Of a stretch of 64,000 bases of DNA, positions 34,801 to 44,400 are shown piece by piece. How positions within the stretch are numbered: position 1 is the first letter of the stretch; every line of letters begins with the position of its first letter. Made by a program: the position numbers and the translations under genes. Below the pieces are notes generated by a model that saw only the letters and a list, made by a program, of their open reading frames with translations, did no database searches and was not told where the DNA came from. Source of the stretch: Aegilops tauschii subsp. strangulata (Eukaryota > Streptophyta > Magnoliopsida > Poales > Poaceae); contig NC_053040.3 in NCBI RefSeq assembly GCF_002575655.3, positions 151,219,148-151,283,147 on the forward strand, given 5' to 3'.

Positions 34801-37800
34801 GAAGCCGCACAAGCCCTCAGGCCTGCACCACGTGTTTCCACGCCCCAGAAGCCAGCCACCATCAGCATCACGCTCCTATGTCGTCGTCGCTGAAATCACC
34901 GCCGTCTTTTGCTTTGACCAACATCCTCGTCGATCCGTCAGACTGTCCAGTCCGACCCAGCCGAAATTAACCGACTGCAACCATGTTTCACCCTGCATCG
35001 GTCTGCCCGCACATCTCTGTGTCTTGCTTGATGCCCTGTGTATGCATGATTCTGCCACGACGCGCTCCAGACTCCTCTGAGCCTTATACGCACGTCGCCA
35101 TCCTCGCCCCGCGGACCACAGACTTTCACGCTACCATCCCTATACACAAACCATGTACAAAGAAATAAACCAAACTCCACCATATAAGCCTTTCCATGTG
35201 CACTTAGCTTTTGGAGATCAACCTTCAAACTTCACCACGTGCTCACATAGGCTGTAGGTCCATTGGTCTTTCCTATCTCCCGATGGTCAGCAACAATCTG
35301 TTACGTAGCTCTTTTTTTCCTTAACAAATCCAACGTGCATGCACAGGACCGCACGGCTCTTTGCCTCTGCCCAGCTTTCTAGGCAACCAACGCACCGAGC
35401 CTGGGCCGTAGCCAGCCAGCCGCTCAGCCACGTGCCCGGCGCCTAGCGGGCCTACCGTTTGGGCCACCCTGCACGCCAGCACTCGTGCGCCTAGCGTTCC
35501 CGTGCCACTTTCGCCGAGGATTCGTGCTGCTACACGTTGCCACGCCGGCTGTTTCCGATTGCTTCAATTCCGTCGAGAAACACCGCTCTCGATTGCATCC
35601 ATTGATTTTGTCGATCACACAGCGATCCTCCAACGAATCGGCAGCGACTCGTCTTGACTGTCATGCTGTCTACTTGACCAATCTGCTTTCGAATACCGAG
35701 CGATCAATTCCGCTGCTTTCGTTGTTCACACAACTCGCAGCACGATCACCTTCGACCTTCCTCGAGATCAACTTCCACGGCCTCTTCGAACCTTACTCAT
35801 GATACCACTTGTTATAATAATCCAAGGCACTCCGTCGATTTACCGAGGACCAAGCAATCATACGAGGCACGACACCGAGATTTGTTAACGAAGTTCACCG
35901 ATATGGCTACATCCCCGGGGCATGACTACGGGTGCTCCTCCCTATGACACCATCACAATACCGCACCCTGGCCGCCCGGGCGCCGGCACACGCCGCCGGC
36001 TCCCCCGCGTGCCCGTGCTATTATGTTGGCATAGGTTACATCATGCGTCTACCCCCGCTATATATGAGAGGCATAGGATACAAGTGTCCTACTTAGACAC
36101 GACTCCATATCCTGTCTACACACCGTACGACTCCAAATCCAACTGTAACCTAATTTGTACAATAATATTCGACACAACTTTAACAGAGAAAAATGTCAAT
36201 ATATATCAAGTACTCCCTCCGTCTCATAATATAAGAGCGGTTTTGATACTACACTAGTATAAAAAACGCTCTTATATTATGGGACGGAGGGAGTAGTTTC
36301 TAAGTCAACGGCAAAAACAACTGTTAAGCAATCAGACCGTTTAGTGTGTAGAACATTCTTTTATCTTGTTTTTTATCCTAAAGTTTCAGATTTCTTGTCG
36401 CTGGCGACCGAAAGACTGACGATTTAGTGTTAATTTGCCGATTTGAAAAAAGTTCGCAATGGCAAATTCATTTACTAGAAGGTACTCCCTCCGTTTCAAA
36501 ATAGATGACTCAACTTTGTACTAACTTTAGTATAAAATTGGGGAGCAACTAGTTAACGAGCGCTCCTTCGGGAGCCTCGCAACGATCAGCGCCACTTTGC
36601 GCGCTCTCAGCCATTCGCTACGTGTCGCGCTCTGGACGCTCCCTCCAGATTTTGTTTTTTTTTATTTTTCCGCACGCGTTTTCGGCTTTTTAAACGGTTT
36701 TTTCCGGGTTTTTTCAACGTTTTGGTTTTCCCCGGTCTTCCTTAGCGTTTCGACCAAAAAAAATTAAAAAAAATTTGCGCGAAAAAACGCGTTTACTTTT
36801 TTTTTCTTTCGTGAAAAGTCACGTTTTTTTTCGCGAGAGGCACGGTTGTGCTTTAGCGAGAGTTACGGCTGTGCCTTTCAGAAACGAAAAAACCGCGTTT
36901 TCTGTTTTTTTCTTTCGCGAGAGTCACGGTTTTACTTCCGCGAGAGGTACGGTTGTGCTTTCGTGAGTGTCACGGCCGTGCCTCTCGGAAAGGGAAAAAC
37001 AAAACGCGTTTTCTGTTTTTTTTCTTTCGCGAGAGTCACGGTTTTGCTTCCGCGAGAGGCACGGTTGTGCTTTTGCGAGAGTCACGGCCGTGCCTCTCGG
37101 AAAGGGAAAAAATACGCGTTTTCTGTTTTTTTTCTTTCGCGAGAGTCACGGTTTTGCTTTTGCCAGAGGCACGGTTGTGCTTTCGCGAGAGTCACGGGCG
37201 TGCCTCTTTCGGAAAGGGAAAAAACGTGTTTCCTGTTTTTTTCTTTTCACGAGAGTCACGGTTTTGCTTTCACGAGAGGCACGGTTGTGATTTCGCGAGA
37301 GGCACGGACGTGCCTCTTTCGGAATGAAAAAAACCGTGCTCCCGGTTTGTTTTTTTTGTCCGGTTTTTTTCGTTCGGTTTTTCTCGTGAAAAAAAAGTCC
37401 GTCAAAACCAATCAACATGGGATCTAGTTTTGAAGATCTCGACGCGAGGAATCCAATGGTGAAAACGGTTTGAGATTTGGACGCACGGTTTAAGAGATAA
37501 AACGTTTTGAATAAACGAAACTACGAAAAAAGGGAAAACTCCCAGGTTGCGACAAGTGGCGCGCTGCATGTGCGCCACTTGTCGTGACCTGGGAAGATGA
37601 AGTGTTCTTTGCAACGAGTACTCCTTAATTAGTGATTTCGATAAAATTAAGTCATCTATTTTAGAACGGAGCTAGTATCAACCGATCCACTAATTATCTG
37701 GGCCGGCCCATAGTGTGCAAGCGAGGACTTTAAAAGGCTATTTGGTGGAGGCCTTCCAAGATTGTAGTGATTCTATGAGAACACCGGGTCTTAGACCTCT

Positions 37801-38655
37801 CATGATGGGTATTATCATAAGTTATTTTTTGAGAAGGACAAAGGTCATATATTAAATAGCACAAACCCACAAAAACATCCTTATAGAAATTGAAAAATAC
37901 ATCTAAATTTTTGGGGATGTCGAGGTCTTCTTCCTCTTGCATCCATAGGCGGCAAACCATGAGCAAAGCTTGTGACGCCTCTGGGGCTCTCTCTTAGCGA
38001 AGCAATATTGTTTAAGCACTGGAGCTTGCAGAAGCAGCGGTCGGAAAGTCGCCGATGTAGATCAGAAGATGGTTGTGGTCGCGATCTGCGTAGCAAATAT
38101 CATATGCATATAATGCTAGTGTATGATAACTTCATGGTGCAAAGTATCATAGACTGGCATTTTAGATGACATAATTGATTACTTTGTTGACTCATACTAA
38201 CACCTCATTATTATGATATGGTATAATAATATGATACTAGTACCTTCTCTTTCTTAACTTAGTGTTACGATCATGCCGACTCTATAGCGAAGTCCTATAA
38301 GGCATCGCCGCCTGAAGTCCTTCCGGGGTAGCCAAATTTTTTCTCTCTATTTCCTTTTGTGTTTTCTTTGTTTCTTTTATTCCTTTTGCGTTTGTGATGT
38401 TCTTTTTCTGTTTTCACCTATTTAATAGGAAAAATCTAAATAAGTTTTTAAAATTATATGAACATATATTAGAACACACATGAATTTTTTTTCAAATGTA
38501 TAATATATATGACTTTTCTCATATGTAGTGAATTGTTTTTAAATATGAGATGAGCATTTTTCGAATGTACGAACATTATTTTAACGCTCATGAACATTTT
38601 TTGTTTTCATGTTCATATGTATATTTTGCCTATATTTTAGAATTTTACTAAATAA

Positions 38656-38694
<39 letters not shown>

Positions 38695-40373
38695 TAATTT
38701 TGAAAACAAAAAAATACGGTCGTCGTACAGGAGATCCGACTCTACACGGCTCACTTAATGTTCATTTCTCACATTCAACCCTTTTTTCTATTAAAAAAAG
38801 AAAAATCAACTTGCCTTACTATAATCGCTACATATCATTCTTTCTGTGGGTTTTTTCTGTATATTGTACACATGATTATCACAATTCCGTATATTGAACC
38901 AGATGCGTGTCTATTTCGTCGCGTGTTTGTGGCATTCTACATCTGAAATGATTTCTAGAGCCTGACAAAAATGATATTTATCTCTCGCAGGTATAGCCAA
39001 AAGGCTTCCCCGCCTTGCATTCGTGTTCCTGCTTGCGGTTCTGTACCGTCAGCTTCAGGCTCCGCCTCCAAAGATCTGCGGATCCCCAGACGGCCCTCCG
39101 ATCACCGGGACAAGGATCAGGCTCAGTGACGGCAGGCACTTGGCCTACCATGAGTCGGGTGTCCCGAAAGAACAAGCCAACCATAAGATCATCTTCGTCC
39201 ATGGATTCGACTCATGCAGATACGATGCCCTCCGAGTATCACCCGTACGTCACAATCATCAGCTGAACTGAACCTGAATGCGCTCTTATTTACTACACAA
39301 GGAACAATTAGTCATAGGGAAGTGTTGCTGGAAACTGTGGCATGCAGGAGCTGACACAGGAGCTCGGGATCTACATTTTGTCCTTCGATCGACCTGGATA
39401 CGGCGAGAGTGACCCTCATCCGGCAAGGACCGAGAAGAGCATCGCCCTCGACATTGCAGAGCTAGCTGACAGCCTGCATCTCGGGTCCAGGTTCTACCTC
39501 GTCGGGTTCTCCATGGGCGGCGAGATCATGTGGAGCTGCCTCAAGCACATCCCCCACCGGTATCACCCGCCATACTTCTTCTCTACTTGACACCACTGCA
39601 CAGTGACTAATTTGCAAGCTTAGTGACAACTACATTTTTCTGACAGGCTTGCTGGGGTGTCTATCCTCGGCCCCGTGGGCAACTACTGGTGGTCAGGCTT
39701 CCCGTCCAACGTGTCGTGGGACGCGTGGTACCAGCAGACCCCTCAGGACCAATGGGCCGTCCGCGTCGCGCACCACGCGCCCTGGCTGGCCTACTGGTGG
39801 AACACCCAGAAGCTCTTCCCGGCCTCGAGCGTCATCTCCTTCAACCCCGCCATCTTCTCCAGAGAAGACATGGCCATGATCCCCAAGTTCGCGTCTCGAC
39901 CTTGCTCGGTAATACTCCCTCCGTCTCAAAATAAGTGGCTCAACTTTATACTAATTTTGTACTACCGATCAGTGAAGCGACCCCACCGTTTGTATCTGTG
40001 AGAATCACAGTGTGTGCGCCTTTTGTTTGTCGCAATGACTCACCCGTTGTTTGCATTGTATTTTGTGTGCCCACAGAGCAAGGCGAGGCAGCAGGGGGAG
40101 CACGAGAGCCTGCACCGGGACATGACCGTCGGGTTCGGGAAGTGGGGCTGGAGCCCGCTGGAGATGGAGAACCCGTTCCCGGGCGACGAGGCGGATGTGC
40201 ACCTGTGGCACGGCGCGGAGGACCTCATCGTGCCCGTTAGCCTGTCGCGGCACATCGCGGAGAGGCTGCCATGGGTGAGATACCACGAGCTGCCCACGGC
40301 CGGGCACCTCTTCCCCGTCGCCGACGGCATGGGGGATGTCATCCTCAGGACCATGCTGCTCGGGGAAAACTGA
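25900..40373 (+). CDS. Alpha/beta hydrolase gene A (371 aa, five exons, 13-kb first intron)
   Basis: Exons 25900-25990, 38991-39244, 39348-39559, 39647-39908, 40077-40373; 1,116 bp, all phases consistent. The N-terminus is Pro/Ser/Gly-rich, then a hydrophobic stretch (LAFVFLLAVLYRQL, ~38-51) could anchor it in a membrane. The hydrolase fold is complete: oxyanion motif FVHGFDSC, DRPGYGESDP, nucleophile elbow GFSMGGE (Ser), acid HGAEDLIVP (Asp), and TAGHLFP (His). The family hydrolyses esters, epoxides or similar bonds; the substrate cannot be told. Intron 1 holds a Copia element, a non-coding LTR element and MITEs, yet donor CCG|GTATGT and acceptor CGCAG|GT are good and phase 1 is kept. A half Stowaway lies 6 bp after the exon 4 donor. 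It converges on gene B. Intact, probably functional if intron 1 is spliced. Confidence 0.88.
25991..27257 (+). other. Proximal part of gene A intron 1
   Basis: No complete element recognised. Contains a 45-bp tandem duplication (27001 and 27046). The segment 26500-26580 with repeated ACATAC text may be an old repeat end. Confidence 0.4.
27001..27080 (+). repeat. 45-bp direct duplication
   Basis: GGACGTTCTAGGACAGTTGA begins at 27001 and 27046, with at least 32 identical bases in each copy. Confidence 0.85.
27263..27620 (-). repeat. 3' LTR of Copia element
   Basis: 358 bp; on - it begins TGTTAGGATGATCTCC and ends GAATCTATCA. Confidence 0.93.
27621..27636 (-). promoter_or_regulatory. Polypurine tract of Copia element
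   Basis: AGATCAAGGGGGAGAA on - immediately before the 3' LTR. Confidence 0.8.
28103..28760 (-). pseudogene. Copia pol remnant (reverse transcriptase / RNase H)
   Basis: Frames in this interval read ILCMWMTSYLL, a shifted version of the LYVDDILL catalytic block of Copia RT, then MVPYASAVGSSLYY, the conserved block between RT and RNase H. Frames change and stops intervene, so no product is expected. Confidence 0.65.
31550..32410 (-). other. GC-rich leader of the Copia element
   Basis: About 800 bp markedly richer in G+C than the rest of the element, next to the primer-binding site. A 182-residue frame (32201-31653) is open but is low-complexity Arg/Ser/Gly/Pro and is not recognised as gag. 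Confidence 0.5.
32411..32431 (-). promoter_or_regulatory. Primer-binding site of Copia element
   Basis: ATGGTATCAGCCAGAGATT on - directly after the 5' LTR. TGGTATCA matches the 3' end complement of initiator tRNA-Met, the usual Copia primer. Confidence 0.8.
32432..32789 (-). repeat. 5' LTR of Copia element
   Basis: 358 bp, direct repeat of 27263-27620, bounded on its outer side by GTATG. Confidence 0.93.
32795..33340 (+). other. Gene A intron 1, between two LTR elements
   Basis: AT-rich intron sequence without recognised feature. CAATGGCAAACTCATTTACTAGA (33318-33340) recurs almost unchanged at 36458-36479, beyond element A, suggesting a small older duplication. Confidence 0.4.
33346..36185 (-). 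mobile_element. Small non-coding LTR retrotransposon, copy A
   Basis: 2,840 bp with 376-bp LTRs (33346-33721 and 35810-36185; about 21 differences by eye) and a perfect TSD GAGAA (33341-33345 and 36186-36190). On - the primer-binding site AGTGGTATCATGAG (35809 downwards) follows the 5' LTR. The ~2.1-kb internal region has no frame resembling gag or pol. It belongs to the same family as 50913-53783: LTRs match, and internal text such as TTGAATCAACCCCGCGCCAT is shared. Non-autonomous; probably relies on a Copia relative, judged from the tRNA-Met primer site. Confidence 0.92.
36213..36293. mobile_element. Stowaway MITE (81 bp)
   Basis: A near-perfect inverted repeat from CTCCCTCCGTCTCATAATAT to its complement ACGGAGGGAG, flanked by TA at 36211-36212 and 36294-36295. 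In gene A intron 1. Confidence 0.93.
36540..37639. mobile_element. Non-autonomous MULE-type element inside a Stowaway
   Basis: Flanked by TATAAAATT (36531-36539) and GATAAAATT (37640-37648), a 9-bp duplication with one mismatch, as Mutator-like elements make. The ends form a weak inverted repeat (ACTAGTTAACGAG against ACTAATTAAGGAG). The body contains a ~110-bp tandem repeat and a GACAAGTGGCGC / GCGCCACTTGTC hairpin near 37550-37585. The open frames inside it (for example 36846-37427) are products of the repeats and are not genes. Confidence 0.7.
36789..37340. repeat. Five tandem ~110-bp units with internal inverted repeats
   Basis: Anchors at GAGGCACGGTTGTG begin at 36837, 36944, 37056, 37166 and 37276 (steps 107, 112, 110, 110). 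Each unit pairs GAGAGGCACGG with CCGTGCCTCTC about 30 bases later, so each could form a hairpin. Confidence 0.85.
37676..38990 (+). other. Distal part of gene A intron 1
   Basis: AT-rich. It contains a possible MITE-like segment near 38090-38250 with repeated TATCATA/TATGATA text, and a TA microsatellite at about 38659-38690. No coding frame. Ends at the exon 2 acceptor TCTCGCAG. Confidence 0.4.
38659..38690. repeat. (TA)n microsatellite
   Basis: An uninterrupted TA run of about 32 bases in gene A intron 1. Confidence 0.9.
39915..39964 (+). mobile_element. Half of a Stowaway MITE beside the exon 4 donor of gene A
   Basis: CTCCCTCCGTCTCAAAATAA...TACTA preceded by TA (39913-39914), without the matching right arm. 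The splice donor GTAATA (39909-39914) includes the TA target, so the insertion defines the donor's downstream context. Confidence 0.75.
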
Positions 40374-41463
40374 AGTGAGTGCTAGAGGGAGTGGTCAGCG
40401 ATGTTGTCTGCGTTTTCTTGTCTTCTTTGTACTACTGGTTGTTGGTGTTTTTTCAAGAAGGTGACTCTTTTTCATTGAACAACGAGGCTGCTCCTATGTA
40501 GAAAGCTCGTGACAATAACTCCGTGTCTGGTTTTCCCCAAGCAGCATTTTTTTGTTGTTGAGGAAAACAGTAGGTCTCTGCTGCTTATTCCCCTGAGCAG
40601 CATTACCCAATCTGAATGGCAAGTTAGCAACAAAATCAGCAATACATGAGTTCAATTTTAATGGTATTTTTAGAATCAGGAATGAGCAAGCTGTATCATA
40701 TCTTATGTTACTACCATCTTTTGCAAAGAACTATAAGAATATTTTACAATATAATTGATGTGTGCATCACTCAATGCAGAGGACAACAATTCCTCCTTTC
40801 CGGAACAATGATAATCTTGTTTACCAGACTATATTTTATCTACTTCCATAAATAAATAACACAGGCCAATTTTTTTTACAAGTGCATTTTGTACCAAAAT
40901 AAATTCAGCATACCATGGTTCATCAACCAGTGTCCATCGCAGAGAAAAAGGTTCAACAACAATAGAGCCGCTGCCCAACCGGATTTGGTTCGATGGACGA
41001 TGAATGAATTTTAATTGATCATCATGTCAATAAAAAATATAAAGCGAACGAAGTCAAATTGGACCTCCTACACCCGCCCAAAAAAAAATTCTCCTTTGAT
41101 TGCATTTTTTTGTTGGTAGCTTACCAAGCTGACCGCTTGGCAAAAAAGAAAAATCTCCCTTGAGACGACATAAAACGTCAGAACTGAGACGGGCAAATGA
41201 TGACCGTGGAAAACAATGCACCCTTTCATTTCGCCAAACAGGCACCGCGACTTACAACATCCACGGCAACATCTGGCCACCCAGAGACGACGGCGATGAT
41301 CCATGGGCGTGCCCGCCCAATGCTCACAACCCTTCCGTGCGGCCGGATCACACGACCGTGGCACTATAAATTACATACGTAATCACCTAACGTTAGTTAC
41401 AGCTCCCTGGGTCTTCGTCAGGATCTTCACGTCAGTCGGAACCGGATCAGTGCTTAGTGTCAG
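40374..41463. other. Intergenic region between convergent genes A and B
   Basis: Holds the 3' UTRs of both genes. T-rich in the first half, GC-richer from 41200. No third gene is supported. CACTATAAATTACA (about 41362-41375, +) looks like a TATA box but has no recognisable gene behind it. Confidence 0.5.
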
Positions 41464-44400
41464 CTATAGTTGCTGTCCAGATGACGATTGGGTTCGCCTG
41501 TGACGAGGAGACTGCCCGAGGCACATCCTCAGGCGCTGGGAGAGGCTGTCCCCCATCTCCTCCCTCTCGCGCTTGAGCTTCTTCCACAGGGCATGGAACT
41601 TCCTCTCCTTCGTTTTCGGGGGCGACGATTTGGCCAGTTTCCTCTGTTCGTGTCTCCGCGGCGTGGCCAGAGCATTTACCGTCATGCTCTGCAGAGCAAA
41701 TTATCAGGTCAGCGAGTCTTCCGTTCTCTGAGTGAGTTAGCTAGTCGACATTATTGTGTGAAGTGACTAACGTTTATGGAAATCTTGATTCCTTAGAACA
41801 CCTCTTGTGTCTAACGTGGCTACTTTTGTATTAGGTGGTGAAGGCAAGAAACTGAAGAAATGTACCTCGTGCTTATCACCAAGGCCGCGTGAGAATGATC
41901 CATCACTCGCCGCACCTAACGATGAACATCTGCCCCAACTTTCTCTGTTTGAGCTTGTGTATGAGCAGGACTCCTCGCTGTGCCTACTGGTTTTATCCTA
42001 TTAGGAAATGAATAATTATTACCAGCACGGCGCTTACAAAATGATATATTTTGCACAATGGACTCGATCACGATTCAGGAAATGCATGAAATAATGCACG
42101 GAGCAGACAAAATATGGTATTGATGACCTGTGATGAGTACTGACCACCCATGTCAGTACTCTATTGATCAGAAATGCTCACAATGAAGTAACTTAATGCA
42201 TTTCAAAGCCAATAAATAGAAGGATCACAACGGATGGTCAGAGGATGAGTGAAAGATATGACAATGAACTTGACTGCCAAAAAAGGAGCAGCTAAAGCAA
42301 TTTATACACTTTACCTGCAAATGCAGTCCAACACTATCACCATCTGCACCAGATAGGTTATGATTCTCATCTAAGAGGAAATCCTGCATTCAATGGAAAT
42401 GTATCAGGAAAGTATCTTTCAAAATAGATACTAACATATCGGCAACAAACCTACCAAGTCATTGTCATTCTTAATGGACAACTGATTTGCGCTCTCCGAT
42501 AGTAATTCGACTACCGAAGTTGTAGCTGGAAGAAAAAAGTGAAGGAGTTAGTGAACATTGAACAACACCAAGTTAAAAACTTGCAAGGAAGATGAGAAGG
42601 GGCCTGTGCCAGACAATTTCGAAAGCCATGTGCATTTGTTGATGAACTGCCTGCATCGGTTTTAGCTGCCCTCAGACCATTGATGATCTCAAAGAACAAA
42701 CTCTACAAAAAAAGAACCAAAAACAAGAGTGATTTCCTTGGAAATACTTCATACCAAACGCCCCCAATTAGGTCACAGAGTGATATTTCATGAAAATTAC
42801 CTCATTGGTCATGGTACCAATTTTTACATGTAGCTTATTTGAGCCTGATGCAGGCAACTGGGGAGGACGCAGAGTATTGTAGAAAAATATCGAAACCGAA
42901 TCATAGTATGATTGAGGTCTTGGGGAATTATGGTCACCCTCAAATTTTACCATACTTTTATCCCCCTGTACATAAAAACATGTGTTAAATCTTAAATGTA
43001 CCATGCTCTTTAGCAAGGAAGATCGTCAACCAGCCCTCCATAAACTATTTTAGTTGTGGTGCGACCTCTACTCCCTCTGTCCCGAATTAGTATGATTTTG
43101 TTTAGGTACGGATGTATCTAGACACGTTTTAGTGTTAGATACATCTGCATCTAGACAAATCTAAGACAACTAATTTAGGATGGAGGTAATATTTGCCAGT
43201 GAAACTTTATAAAGCAAGCCACATATGCATTTACCCCATATGCTTCGTGAATACGGTCACAGTGGTGAGGCTGAATAAACATGTCACTCAGACCATGTCC
43301 AAATAATGCAGGAATAAATGTCTTAGGAGCAAGCTGGTTAAGACAAAAGAGAGCATTAAAGTTAGTTGCAGTTTGAAATATGCAGCTAGTTTTGAAGTTG
43401 CTGAAATGAAACATAAATCCACAACACTTGAGATGTCAAGGTCGAATAATCTATGCTGGTAAAGGATCAAAGAAGGTATCGCCCTTCAAACCCCAGCAAT
43501 AACAAGACAATCAGTGTTGGACTGCCGTGAAACTAGAAACTATGAGCTTTCAAAAACTAGAGAGGAAGAGACTTAATTTAGTTACCTTCAGATCAATTTA
43601 AAATAATGTAGAAGAAACTCGTACCAAATCCAGGCAAAGCTGAAAGTTTTAATAAGTGGGCTTCTCCGAGTTTTGCTGAAATTTGCTTAATTACACTCTA
43701 TCCACACTAGGACCAGATGGGTTCCTAGAGTTTTGCTTGTATTTGGTTAATCAATAATTACATAGTATCCTTTTTAAGGATAATTATAGTATCCTTGGTG
43801 GGAACTGGAAAATGCCAGTTCCAAAATCTAACGCTGGGGCAATGCAACAAATAACAGCAACAACAACAACAACAAAGCCTTTAGTCCCAAACAAGTTGGG
43901 GTAGGCTAGAGGTGAAACCCATAAGATCTCGCAACCAACTCATGGTTCTGGCACATGGATAGCAAGCTTCCACGCATCCCTGTCCATGGCTAGTTCTCTG
44001 TTGATACTCCAGTCCTTCAGATCCCTCTTTACGGACTCCTGGTTACATGAGCATTACACCTTATGAGTTACTACTAAACACACATGGTTGTGCCTGCATG
44101 AACCTTGGCCAGGCCTGCCAAATGCACACAACAGTTATAAAGGGCTGTTTGGTTGCCTACACGAGAAGCTCAAGCAAGGCCAGCAGGAACCCTAAAGCAC
44201 CCACAGCCAGGCTATGAGGAAACAGAATTATTGATATTGAGTATTTCTCCATGGCCAGGCTGAGCTGATGCAACTATCGTTGGTTATCTTCCTCCTCTAT
44301 CTCCACACCCATGGTTGCCATGGTGACAAGCAAATCCAAAATTCTTCCACAAATCCCAATGACAAAATTGGGATCGTCATTGCCGAGAAGACATCTGGTC

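Larger units (their letters stand above)
36485..37672. mobile_element. Stowaway MITE split by a 1.1-kb MULE-type element
   Basis: Left half 36485-36539 (CTCCCTCCGTTTCAAAATAG...) and right half from about 37640 (AAGTCATCTATTTTAGAACG) form one Stowaway once the 36540-37639 insertion is removed. TA lies at 36483-36484; the right end is eroded. Confidence 0.75.

Noticed and set aside
36846..37427. Open frame of 193 codons with repeated Phe/Arg/Glu blocks
   Set aside because: It is produced by the tandem ~110-bp hairpin units, with similar frames open in parallel. It is not a gene.
41340..41380. TATA-like CACTATAAATTAC on + between genes A and B
   Set aside because: No reading frame or exon follows before the antisense last exon of gene B; probably chance.
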